Source: Streptomyces griseoviridis
GTDB lineage: Bacteria; Actinomycetota; Actinomycetes; Streptomycetales; Streptomycetaceae
Length of the DNA stretch: 64,000 nucleotides
Direction: 5' to 3'
Assembly (NCBI GenBank): GCA_014649155.1
Contig: BMSM01000025.1
Location: forward strand, 1 to 64,000
Under the pieces are notes generated by a model. The model had not been told where the DNA came from. It made no database searches and saw nothing but the letters and a program-made list of their open reading frames with translations. Shown in pieces: positions 33,495-41,748 of the stretch. Made by a program: the position numbers and the translations under genes. Numbering within the stretch: position 1 is the stretch's first letter; the number at the start of each line of letters is the position of its first letter.

Positions 33495-33546
33495 GAAGTC
33501 GAATTTATCAGCGGCGCGGGGCGCGTGGAAGGGACGGATGCGGAGT

Positions 33547-34386
33547 TCAGGGAATGAGGACGTCGGCGAGCCGGTCCACCTGCGCGAGCCGTGCCGCGGT
33601 CGGATGGAAGATCACCTCGTCGAATCCCGCGGCGGCCAGCCGGCCGACCTGATCGCGGATGCCTTCCGGTGTACTCGGAGTTTTCGCGACGAAGGAATCC
33701 GCCTCGGCGCCGAGCACCTGGAAGTACTGCCGGACGAACGCGGCGGCCTCCTCGGCCACGTCCTCGCCGAGCCAGTACCTGGAGAGCGCGACGAGCCGGG
33801 GCCGTCCCGCGCGCCCCGCGCTGTCCCAGGCGGCGCGGACCTCCTCGGCCCAGGGCGCCACCCGCTCGGGCTCCAGACCGGGCGCGGTCCAGCCGTCGGC
33901 CCAGCGCACCGCCCGTCTGACGGCGGCCCGGCTCACCCCGCCGACCAGCACCGGCGGCACCGCCCCCGGCAGCTCACCGGTGCCGCCCTTCGCGCGGAGC
34001 CGGGCGAGTTCGGCCAGCTGGGCGTCGAACACCGCGGCCCGCCCCGCGAAGTCCCGCCCGGCCGCCCGGAAGTCGTCGGCGCGCACCCCGGGCCCCAGGC
34101 CGAGCGTGACCCGGTCCCCGGCCAGGGAGGCGACGGTGGCGGCCTCCTTGGCGAGCACCGCGGCGGTGGTCAGCGGGGCGACGAGGATGTTGGTGGACAG
34201 CCCGATGCGCGAGGTCGCCCCGGCCGCGGCGGCCAGCACAGCGAGCGGCTCGTGGCCGGGGTAGCACAGCCGGTGGGTCGCCGCGACGGACGAGAAGCCG
34301 CGCTCCTCGGCCCGTACGGCCCACCGGGTCTGGAGGGCCCCGGAGGCGCCGGGGACGGTGTTGGGGAACGCGATGCCGATCTTCAT
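33547..34386 (-). CDS. Luciferase-like (F420-dependent) oxidoreductase
   Basis: A 279-residue LLM-family protein, shorter than the other two in the cluster and typical of F420-dependent methylenetetrahydromethanopterin-reductase-like enzymes. It begins MKIGIAFPNTVPGASGA and contains IGLSTNILVAPLTTAAVLAK, LAGDRVTLGLGPGVRADDF and PPVLVGGVSRAAVRRAVRWA. Its ATG overlaps the stop of the aldehyde dehydrogenase gene (ATGA), so the two are coupled. It probably uses reduced F420 for a hydride transfer in the pathway; the step is unknown. Confidence 0.8.
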   Translation of the reverse strand: MKIGIAFPNTVPGASGALQTRWAVRAEERGFSSVAATHRLCYPGHEPLAVLAAAAGATSRIGLSTNILVAPLTTAAVLAKEAATVASLAGDRVTLGLGPGVRADDFRAAGRDFAGRAAVFDAQLAELARLRAKGGTGELPGAVPPVLVGGVSRAAVRRAVRWADGWTAPGLEPERVAPWAEEVRAAWDSAGRAGRPRLVALSRYWLGEDVAEEAAAFVRQYFQVLGAEADSFVAKTPSTPEGIRDQVGRLAAAGFDEVIFHPTAARLAQVDRLADVLIP

Positions 34387-35939
34387 GGGGTACTCCGCGG
34401 GCGGGACACGGCCGGCGGCAGGCCGGAACCGAGCAGGTGGTAGGGGGTCGGGGCGAGGCCGGGCGGTCCGTCGGTACTGTCGACGACGACCTGGCGGCTG
34501 CGGTAGGCGTCCAGTTCATTGGTCACCCGGTCCCAGGCGGTACCGGCCGGCCCGTCGGTCGCGGGCGGCGGATCGAGGTCGACCAGCCGGTAGTCGTTGA
34601 TCCACACCTGTTCGGCACGCAGGGCCTCGGCGACCGTACGCGCGTGCTCGGCGTCCGCCGACCAGACGCCGGCGCTCAGCCCGTACCGGGAGGCGTTGGC
34701 GACCCGCACGGCGTCGGCGTCGTCCCGGGCCCGCAGGACCGACAGCACGGGCCCGAAGATCTCCTCCTGGGCGACGGTGTCCTCCGGCGCCACGTCGGCG
34801 AGCACCGTCGGCAGGAAGTAGGCGCCCGGGTCCAGTCCCTCGGGCAGTTCCCCGGGCTCGGGCATCCGGCCGCCGCACACCAGCCGCGCGCCCTGACCGA
34901 GACCGCGCTCGGTGAAGTGGCGGGCGGTGCGGGCCTGGTTGCGGGAGACCAGCGGGCCGAGGTCGGTGTCCGGGTCCAGCGGGTCGCCCAGGCGCAGCGC
35001 ACCCGCCCGTCGCCGTATCCGCTCGACGAACCCGTCGTACACGTCGGTGTGCACCACGGCGCGCGAACCGGCCATGCACACCTGCCCGTTGTGCAGGAAG
35101 ATGCTCCACGCCACGCCCGCCGCGGCCCGGTCGAGGTCGGCGTCGGCGAGGACCACGTTCGGCGACTTGCCGCCGAGGTCCAGCCGGGTGCTCACCCCGG
35201 CCCCGGCGGCGCCGCTGCGCACGCTCTCCCCCACCGCGTCCGATCCGGTGAAGGCCACCAGGTCGACACCGCGAGCCCGGACCAGGCTGTCCCCCGTGGT
35301 GCCGCCGGGGCCGGTGACGACGTTGACGACGCCGGGAGGCAGCCCGCACTCGTGCATCAGCCGGACCAGTTCCAGCGCCGTGAGCGAGGTGAACGACGCC
35401 GGTTTGACCACACAGGTGTTGCCTGCCGCGATGGCCGGGGCGATGCGCCAGGCCGCCAGCAGGAGCGGCAGGTTCCAGGGAACGATCGCGGCGACCACGC
35501 CCAGCGGCTGCCAGCGCAGGTAGTGCGGTGAGCGGCCCTCCGTGGTGCCGGGCCGGCCGAGCCGGGTGGGCAGCCGCTCGGCCCACCACGCGCTCCAGGC
35601 GAACGCGGCGCGTGCCCCGGGGACGTCGGCGCCGAGGGCCTTGCGCACGGTGGTGCCGTTGTCGCGGACCTCCAGCTCGGCGAGGCGGCCGGACTCCGCG
35701 GAGATCCGCTCGGCGATCCGGCGGAGCACCGCGGCGCGTTCGTCCGGCGCCATCCGGGGCCAGGGGCCCCGGTCGAAGGCGCGGCGGGCCGCCGCCACCG
35801 CCGTCTCGACGTCCGCCGGGCCGCACCGCGGCACGTCGGCCAGGTGGCGGCGGGTGGCCGGTTCGAACGTCCGGAAGGTGGCGCCGTCCTGCGCCGGGGC
35901 CGGACCGCCGTCCACGTATCTCGGGAAGTGCTCTGCCAT
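34383..35939 (-). CDS. Aldehyde dehydrogenase (NAD(P)-dependent)
   Basis: A 518-residue member of the ALDH superfamily. Expected sites are present: VAAIVPWNLPLLLAAWRIAP, NTCVVKPASFT, VAFTGSDAVGESVRS for the cofactor, DLGGKSPNVVLADAD for the general-base region, the catalytic Cys in HNGQVCMAGSR and EEIFGPVLSVL near the end. The Glu of the usual ELGGK motif is Asp here. Start: ATG with GAGGAGAAGG upstream. It could oxidise an aldehyde or, in reverse, reduce a thioester-derived acid. The AHBA carboxyl becomes the C6 methyl in mitomycins, so a redox role at that carbon is possible. That link is inference. Confidence 0.83.
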   Translation of the reverse strand: MAEHFPRYVDGGPAPAQDGATFRTFEPATRRHLADVPRCGPADVETAVAAARRAFDRGPWPRMAPDERAAVLRRIAERISAESGRLAELEVRDNGTTVRKALGADVPGARAAFAWSAWWAERLPTRLGRPGTTEGRSPHYLRWQPLGVVAAIVPWNLPLLLAAWRIAPAIAAGNTCVVKPASFTSLTALELVRLMHECGLPPGVVNVVTGPGGTTGDSLVRARGVDLVAFTGSDAVGESVRSGAAGAGVSTRLDLGGKSPNVVLADADLDRAAAGVAWSIFLHNGQVCMAGSRAVVHTDVYDGFVERIRRRAGALRLGDPLDPDTDLGPLVSRNQARTARHFTERGLGQGARLVCGGRMPEPGELPEGLDPGAYFLPTVLADVAPEDTVAQEEIFGPVLSVLRARDDADAVRVANASRYGLSAGVWSADAEHARTVAEALRAEQVWINDYRLVDLDPPPATDGPAGTAWDRVTNELDAYRSRQVVVDSTDGPPGLAPTPYHLLGSGLPPAVSRPRSTP

Positions 35940-35981
35940 CTGCCTTCTCCTCGTCGGGCTCGTGCGCTTCGCCGGTGCGGG

Positions 35982-36740
35982 TCAGGGTGCGGCCAGGGCG
36001 CAGCGCCGGCCCCGCCCGGCGGCCGGCCCGCTCTCCAGCACCTGCGCGGCCGTCACCCGGCGCACCGTCAGCGAGCCGGGGCCGGCACCCCCGGGCAGGG
36101 CGACCGCCGCCCGGTACGGGGCGGGCACGCACGCCAGGTCCCACACCCGCCACAGCCGCCCCTGGGGCCCCTGTACGGTCGCCGGGCCGGGGGCGGCCGG
36201 GTGCACGGGGGTCCGCAGGCCCTCCCGCAGCCGGCCGCCCCAGACCTTCACACACGCCTCTTTGCGCACCCACATCCGGAAGAACAGGTCCCAGGCCTCG
36301 GGACCGGTACGCGCCGCGACGGCGGCGGCCTCGTCGCCGGGGAAGTACCGGGCGGCGATCCGCGCGGCGGCGACCCGCCGTACCCGTTCGGCGTCGGTGC
36401 CGACCGGGCCGCCCCAGGTCACCGCGAGCAGGGTCAGGCCCGCCGTGTGCGAGAGGCTGAAGGCCAGGCCCGTGTCCCGCCCGGCGCCGGCCACCTCGGG
36501 TTTGCCGTTGTCCTGCCGGGTGAACCGCACCCGCGCCGGGGCCTCGCCGGTGAGGGCGCCCAGGCAGCGGCGCAGCACCGCCCGGCTGAGGGCGAACGCG
36601 TCCTGGTCCGCCCGGGACCTGAGCTGTGCCATGCGGTTCCGGTCGGCCGCCGGCAACAGGAGCCGCGCGGCGCGCACCACGTGGTCGGGGGCCCGGGTGG
36701 AGACGCACCACAGCAGCACGGGCGCGGACTCCCGGCTCAC
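35982..36740 (-). CDS. Sfp-type 4'-phosphopantetheinyl transferase
   Basis: A 252-residue enzyme that activates carrier proteins by transferring phosphopantetheine from CoA to the ACP serine. Family motifs are VGTDAERVRR (Mg site; usually GxDxE) and FFRMWVRKEACVKVWGG (the WxxKEA motif), with LSHTAGLTLLAV before them. Its GTG start overlaps the stop of the P450 gene (GTGA). A dedicated PPTase fits a pathway with at least two free ACPs and one fused carrier domain. The C-terminal extension of about 60 residues beyond KEA is normal for this subtype. Confidence 0.87.
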   Translation of the reverse strand: MSRESAPVLLWCVSTRAPDHVVRAARLLLPAADRNRMAQLRSRADQDAFALSRAVLRRCLGALTGEAPARVRFTRQDNGKPEVAGAGRDTGLAFSLSHTAGLTLLAVTWGGPVGTDAERVRRVAAARIAARYFPGDEAAAVAARTGPEAWDLFFRMWVRKEACVKVWGGRLREGLRTPVHPAAPGPATVQGPQGRLWRVWDLACVPAPYRAAVALPGGAGPGSLTVRRVTAAQVLESGPAAGRGRRCALAAP

Positions 36741-37945
36741 GGTGCCGTGTCGAGCCGCACCGGGAGCGCCGCCACCCCGAGCGGCAGCAACCGGGAGGTG
36801 TGCGCCACGTCGCCGGGCTCCACCGCCAGCCCGATACGGGGGTGGGCGGCGAGCAACTCGCGTATGCCGGCCGCGTGCTGGACCAGTACCAGGTCGGTGG
36901 CGGGACACCGGTGGGGTCCGGCGCCGAAGGCGAGCGTGGGCGTCTGCGGACGCTCGATGTCCAGTTCGCCGGGCCGGTCGAGCACACGCGGGTCACGGCA
37001 GGCGGCCGAGACCAGGGGCAGCACCGCGGCACCGGCCGGGATGCGCGTCCCCGACAGCTCGACGTCCTCGGTGGCCACCCGCAGCAGGCCGTCATTGCTG
37101 GACGGGTAGAACCGCAGCAACTCGGCCACGGCGCCCGGGATCAGCTCCGGCCGGCTTACCAGCCGGTCCCGGACGCCGGTGTCGGCCAGCACGCCGTACA
37201 GGTGGCGGGCGAGCAGGTCCCGCACCCCGATGAAGCCGGAGATGACCAGCCCGTGGAGCAGGACGATCCGCTCTTCGTCGGTCAGTTTCCCGCCCTCCGC
37301 TTCCGGGTCGTCCAGCCCCAGCAGGACTCCGGCGACGTCGTCGCCCTCGCGCGCCCGGCGCTCGTCGAGCAGGCCGGTGAACGCCTCCGCCAGCCGGGTC
37401 CGGCAGGCCTCCTGCTCCGGTCCGTCGGCGCCGCCGGACATCAGCAGCGCCTCGACGTCACCGGTGATCTCCCGCCACCGGTCCCCGTCGAAGCCCAGCA
37501 GTTCGCAGACGACCCGGCCGGCGAACGGGGCGGTGTAGGAGCCCACCAGGTCGACGGGGTCCGGAAGGCGTCCGAGGGAGGCGGCGAGCTGTCCGGCGAT
37601 CTCCTCGACGCGGGCCCGCCACCGGACCGTGCGCTCGGCGGAGAAGGCCGCGGCGACCGGGGAGCGGAAGGCGGTGTGCCGGGGCGGGTCGAGGTCCACG
37701 ATCCCGGTGCCCTGCCCCCGCCCGAGACCGGTGCCCGGCAGTGCGGCGGCCCGGGCCCGGCTGAAGGCCGGCCCGGTCAGCACGGTCCGGACGTCGGCGT
37801 CCCGGGTGACGAGCCAGATGGCGCTGCCGTCGGCGAGCCCGACCCGCAGGACCGGCTCCTCGGCGAGCAGCCGGTCGTACTGCGCGGGCACGGTGCCGCC
37901 GGGGCCCGCGGGGTAGGGGAAGACCTCCGGCGCGGCGGCGCTCAC
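36737..37945 (-). CDS. Cytochrome P450, atypical I-helix
   Basis: A 402-residue soluble bacterial P450. The heme-binding loop is FGAGPHRCPATDLV and the K-helix ExxR is in VAELLRFYPSSNDGLLR. It has the CYP meander and N-terminal features VDLDPPRHTAFRSPVAAAF. The I-helix, normally AGxET/DT, reads VISGFIGVRDLLARH, so the acid-alcohol pair for oxygen activation is missing. Such P450s often do non-hydroxylating chemistry or use substrate groups for proton delivery. Start: GTG overlapping the stop of the IrrE-like gene. Likely acts on a carrier-bound or late intermediate; redox partners are not in the window. Confidence 0.83.
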   Translation of the reverse strand: MSAAAPEVFPYPAGPGGTVPAQYDRLLAEEPVLRVGLADGSAIWLVTRDADVRTVLTGPAFSRARAAALPGTGLGRGQGTGIVDLDPPRHTAFRSPVAAAFSAERTVRWRARVEEIAGQLAASLGRLPDPVDLVGSYTAPFAGRVVCELLGFDGDRWREITGDVEALLMSGGADGPEQEACRTRLAEAFTGLLDERRAREGDDVAGVLLGLDDPEAEGGKLTDEERIVLLHGLVISGFIGVRDLLARHLYGVLADTGVRDRLVSRPELIPGAVAELLRFYPSSNDGLLRVATEDVELSGTRIPAGAAVLPLVSAACRDPRVLDRPGELDIERPQTPTLAFGAGPHRCPATDLVLVQHAAGIRELLAAHPRIGLAVEPGDVAHTSRLLPLGVAALPVRLDTAP

Positions 37946-39384
37946 CGGGCCGGTCCCAGCGGATAGTCCGGGGTGCCGCGCCGTACGGCGGGTTCCACCG
38001 GCACGAAGGGGAAGTCCTGGGCCAGTACCTGGTTGTCCAGTTGGTGCTCCACCACGATGGTGCCGGCGCCGTAGTCCTCCGCGATCTGCTCGACGTCCTC
38101 CGCCGTGACCAGCCCGTCCGGCCGGCCCAGCAGTTCGGCCACGCCCCGGGCGGGCGCCAGCAGTTCGAGCGCGAAACCCCGGGCCAGATGCTGGCGGTGG
38201 GTGTGCGCGGCGACGACGAGGAAGTCGGTGTCGAGGTCGCAGATGAAGTGGCACAGGGCCCGGGCCTGGAGGAAGCGGCGGGGCCGCTCGGTGTAGCGCC
38301 GGCTGGAGACCAGCACCGGTCCCTGGGCACCCTCGCGCCGGCCGAAGGCGACCAGGCCCCGGTCGACGTACGCCGTCTGCTCGGTGACGTAGGTGAGCAG
38401 CGCGTCGGTCTCGAACCGCTCGGTGGCCGCCACCCCCGCCCAGGAGCGGACCCGGCGGGCGAGTTCGTAGCCGAGGTGCCAGGCGTTGTCGAGGCGGCCC
38501 GGGGCGAAGAACGTCTCGCGGAGGTCGGCGCACAGCTCGCGCAGTTCGGTGACGGCCGGGTCGGCCGGACGCCCGGCGGGCGCGGTGCCCGCCACCGCAC
38601 GGGCCCGTTCGAGCCAGGCGAGCCGGTCGGTGATGCGCTCGGGGCGGACTCCGTTGAGGAAGTCGAAGGCGTGCGACTCGGGGAGTTCCCGTAGCACCCG
38701 CTGGATGGCGTCGGCGTAGGGCCCGGCCTCCGTGTAGGGGTCCAGGCCGAGCCGGGCCGCGGCGCGGCAGAAGGCGGCCTCGTCCTCGCCGGTGCCGCGC
38801 AGCGCGGTCCACTCCCGCTGGAGCGGGGTGTCGTCGACGCCCCATTCGGCCAGCCGGGCGACGACGGCGTCCACGAGGCCGCGCAGGGTCTCGGTGAGTC
38901 CCTCGGAGCCGACGAGGAGGTTGCCGCGTCCGAGGTAGCGGGGGCCGGGCCGGGGGTCGGGGCCGCCGTCCGGCATCCACACGATCCGGGTCTGCCGCCC
39001 CTCGGGCACGAACAGGACGTCCGGCCAGCGGAATCCGTCGCAGGCGGCCCGCATGACGTGCCGTCGCGACCGCTGCCACCAGGAGCCGCGCTGGTCGCCG
39101 ACGCCGTTCTTGTAGGCGAAGCGGAGCTGGGAGATCTGGGTGCCGGGGCGGGCGTCCGCCGTCAGCGACCACCAGTTGAAGGCGATCCACTCGGCGAGCG
39201 GGTACAGCGAGCCGGTCGTGTACGGCCGTACCGTGCCGGTGGCCGGGTCCTCGACCGTGGTCAGCGGGGCGAGGGTGCCGATGCTCATCTCGACGTCGGC
39301 CCAGGTCACGGTCCGCTCGTCACGCGCTTGCACGGGCGGGTCGTGCCACTTCCAGACGAGCGAGAACTCGGGCAGCGTGCTCAT
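37942..39384 (-). CDS. Large hypothetical protein, weakly IrrE/ImmA-like
   Basis: A 480-residue soluble protein rich in Trp and Arg. A region around residues 390-440 (RPRRFLQARALCHFICDLD, HRQHLARGFALELLAPARG) resembles the core of IrrE/ImmA metallopeptidase-like proteins, in which the HExxH motif would sit at the ARALCH position. That motif is absent, so peptidase activity is unlikely. The N-terminal 200 residues have no recognisable domain. The ATG overlaps the stop of the small upstream gene and the stop overlaps the P450 GTG, so it is firmly in operon E. Function unknown; the IrrE resemblance is tentative. Confidence 0.55.
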   Translation of the reverse strand: MSTLPEFSLVWKWHDPPVQARDERTVTWADVEMSIGTLAPLTTVEDPATGTVRPYTTGSLYPLAEWIAFNWWSLTADARPGTQISQLRFAYKNGVGDQRGSWWQRSRRHVMRAACDGFRWPDVLFVPEGRQTRIVWMPDGGPDPRPGPRYLGRGNLLVGSEGLTETLRGLVDAVVARLAEWGVDDTPLQREWTALRGTGEDEAAFCRAAARLGLDPYTEAGPYADAIQRVLRELPESHAFDFLNGVRPERITDRLAWLERARAVAGTAPAGRPADPAVTELRELCADLRETFFAPGRLDNAWHLGYELARRVRSWAGVAATERFETDALLTYVTEQTAYVDRGLVAFGRREGAQGPVLVSSRRYTERPRRFLQARALCHFICDLDTDFLVVAAHTHRQHLARGFALELLAPARGVAELLGRPDGLVTAEDVEQIAEDYGAGTIVVEHQLDNQVLAQDFPFVPVEPAVRRGTPDYPLGPAR

Positions 39385-39734
39385 GCGAGTCCCTCCGGCC
39401 ATTCGCTCGGGTGCAGGGTGTAGCCGGTGTAGCGGCCGGGTTCCGCGCCGGCCAGCCGGAACTCCTGGACGACATCGCCGGTGCGGTGCCAGGCGTACCG
39501 CGGGAAACCACGCTCCCAGGGCCCGCCGATCGCCCCCTCGGTGAGCGCGGCGCGCAGCAGTTCCCGGGGGGTACGGCCGGCCGGCACCGCCCAGGGGAGG
39601 GTGTCGGCCGAGGGGGGCTCCCACACGACGTGGTCCGCCTCGCGGGCCAGCGCCTCCAGGTCGGTCCCGGCCGGGGGCGCGGTGACGGTACGGCGGAGTT
39701 CGCGCCGCCGTTCGGGTGGTCGTGAGTCGCGCAT
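39381..39734 (-). CDS. Small hypothetical protein (117 aa)
   Basis: A soluble protein starting MRDSRPPERRRELRRTVTAP with a GGAGG site eight bases upstream. The basic N-terminus is followed by an acidic middle (DLEALAREADHVVWEPPSAD) and a C-terminal part with WERGFPRYAWHRTGDVVQEF. No family is recognised. It overlaps the next gene (ATGA), so it is translated with the IrrE-like protein and might be its partner. Confidence 0.6.
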   Translation of the reverse strand: MRDSRPPERRRELRRTVTAPPAGTDLEALAREADHVVWEPPSADTLPWAVPAGRTPRELLRAALTEGAIGGPWERGFPRYAWHRTGDVVQEFRLAGAEPGRYTGYTLHPSEWPEGLA

Positions 39735-39805
39735 GCGCGGACCTCCAGGAGAAGGGGGAGACGGAGGAGACGCCGGACGGCCGGTGGCGGAGCCGCGTCG
39801 GACGG

Positions 39806-41146
39806 TCAGGCCGGAGCACCCAGGGGGCGGCCCGGCCAGTCGGCCGGGACCGGGCGGCCGTGGAGGGCGGCGAGGGTGGCCGGGATGTCGACCGGGGCGG
39901 CGGGGACGCCGTCGGTGAACGCCGGGGCGAAACCGGGGCCGAGCCCGGCCCAGTAGGACTCCCTGCGGTGCCAGCCGCTCTGCCAGGTCCGGTGCACATG
40001 GCCCGCCCACTGCGGGTCGCCGAGCGGGAGGTAGCGCCAGTCGGCGGGTTCCAGGATCAGGTCGGGCGCACCCGCGGTCGCACTCCCGGGATACACCTCC
40101 TCACGGGTCTGCACGGCGGCGAAGTAGGGCCGGCCGGTACGGGGGTTGACCGTGTCGAGCAGCAGGCCGCGCACCTCGTCGCGGACCCGTTCGTACTCGG
40201 CCGGGCCGACCGTGCCGTGCTTGTACCGGTCGCGGAGGTTGATGTTGACGCCGTGGGTGCCCTGCACGGCCTCGAAGGCGCGGGTGCCGGACCAGTCGAC
40301 GCGGCCCTCCGCGCCGGTGGCGAGGAGGCCGGCCTCCGCCAGGTGGTCGTTGATCGAGCAGTAGGCACGCAGCGGTCCGAAGCCGATCTCGGAGAAGGCC
40401 AGTACGTCGGTGTGATCGTCGGCGACGGCCAGGGCGTCCTGGATCACCTGGTCGCAGGTGCGGTACGCGGCGAACACCGCGCTGTCCCGGTCGTGTTCGG
40501 GGCCGTGGTCCAGTTCCTGGAAGTAGATGTGCGAGGTGCGGTCGATGCTGGTCAGGTTGACGATGACGACGTCGGACTCGGGCAGCAGCGCGAGGGCGGC
40601 CTTTCCGCGCTGGCGGTCGGCCTCCAGCAGCCGGGGCAGCAGTTCCTCGCGGGGCTGGCCGGTCCAGAAGATGGAGACGTCGTGCACGGGCCGGATGCCC
40701 TGCTTCGCCAGCCGGCGCTGCAGGTCGCGCGGGTGGCAGGCGTGCAGGGTGGCGTACATCGGATAGCTGATCAGCGCGCCGTCCATCGGCTCGACCGGAT
40801 GGGTTCCGAAGAGCCCGATGCTGGCGAACCTGAGCCCGGCGAACGCCTGGTGCTGCCAGAGCAGCGGGTGACGGCGGTCCCCGGAGCCGAGGACCTGCGG
40901 TGTGTATTCGGGATCGTGGCAGGTCCAGTACGAGAAGAAGCCGTGGTCGGCGGCCCGCCTGCCGGTGAGCACGCTGAGCAGGCCGGGTGGTTCGTAGGGG
41001 GTGCCCTCCGCGGCCAGGGGGCCGTGCGCGCCCTCGCGGCGCAGCCGGGCGAACCCGGGCAGGGCACCCGCCTCGCACCAGCGGTCCAGCAGGGCGGGAG
41101 CCGCGCCCTCCGTGATGATCACGATCGTTCGATGCTGCTTCGTCAC
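39806..41146 (-). CDS. Alkaline phosphatase superfamily protein 4, probable pseudoenzyme
   Basis: A 446-residue AP-superfamily protein, first gene of operon E. The overall layout follows proteins 1-3, but key residues are changed. The first metal ligand is Glu13 (VIITEGAAP) instead of Asp, and the nucleophile position is Glu52 (YEPPGLLSVLTGRRAADHG) where proteins 2 and 3 have Thr. The SDHG motif is SEIG (VLAFSEIGFGP). The DRxxH motif (SIDRTSHIYF) and the late His (SGWHRRESYW) remain. Phosphohydrolase activity by the usual mechanism seems impossible. It may be a binding or scaffold protein, or have evolved another activity. Start: GTG with GGGAG upstream. Confidence 0.75.
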   Translation of the reverse strand: MTKQHRTIVIITEGAAPALLDRWCEAGALPGFARLRREGAHGPLAAEGTPYEPPGLLSVLTGRRAADHGFFSYWTCHDPEYTPQVLGSGDRRHPLLWQHQAFAGLRFASIGLFGTHPVEPMDGALISYPMYATLHACHPRDLQRRLAKQGIRPVHDVSIFWTGQPREELLPRLLEADRQRGKAALALLPESDVVIVNLTSIDRTSHIYFQELDHGPEHDRDSAVFAAYRTCDQVIQDALAVADDHTDVLAFSEIGFGPLRAYCSINDHLAEAGLLATGAEGRVDWSGTRAFEAVQGTHGVNINLRDRYKHGTVGPAEYERVRDEVRGLLLDTVNPRTGRPYFAAVQTREEVYPGSATAGAPDLILEPADWRYLPLGDPQWAGHVHRTWQSGWHRRESYWAGLGPGFAPAFTDGVPAAPVDIPATLAALHGRPVPADWPGRPLGAPA

Positions 41147-41748
41147 CCAGTACTCCCTTGTCCAGCCGTACAGGGGATCGCCGCTTGCGAAGTGGGAACG
41201 GTGGTGTTCTGCGCTTCGGCACCTGGCGGGCCGAGGGGAGGGGTCGTGCCGCACGCCCGGATGCCATGCCGTCAGCACTGCACGGTACATGCCGATCCGG
41301 ACGGCGTATGCCCCCTGGATGATGATGGCCGAAAGGGATGCCCGTATCGCCGTCGCCCGGCCGCGAACGGCCCGGTGGAGCACCGTGCCGGGGCCCCACC
41401 GGCGTCCGGGGACGGGTGTTTCAGTCAACTACGGCCGGCCGGGCGGACGCCTCCTTGACAGTGCTCGACGCCGGTTGACTACAGTGCGGGCTGTCCGTTC
41501 GCTCACCGTCTCCCCGCCCGCCGCCGTTCCGCGGACGTCCTTCCCGCCGTCCGCAGGCTGCCCGTACGTCGCCCACGCCCTGCGCGTTCCCGGCCGGGCA
41601 GGGGCATGCATCGCGAACCGGCGGCACCCCCCCTTCCCGGCGCGGGGCCACCGCTCGATCACCGTCCGGCCGGCCATGGCGACCCCCGGTCCGGGCGCCG
41701 ACCGCCGCACGTCCCGATCGATGTCCCTCACACCGGAAAGGACGCGAT
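41147..41748. promoter_or_regulatory. Divergent promoter region between operons E and F
   Basis: 602 bases between AP protein 4 and the carbamoyltransferase gene. No convincing gene is seen. It contains the promoter-like element described separately, and short AT-richer segments near 41140-41200 that could drive the minus-strand operon. Confidence 0.5.
41455..41485 (+). promoter_or_regulatory. Candidate promoter of the carbamoyltransferase operon
   Basis: A perfect -35 hexamer TTGACA (41455-41460) is followed after 19 bases by TACAGT (41480-41485), a fair -10. The spacing is slightly long. It would give a leader of about 255 bases before the ATG at 41749. Confidence 0.4.
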
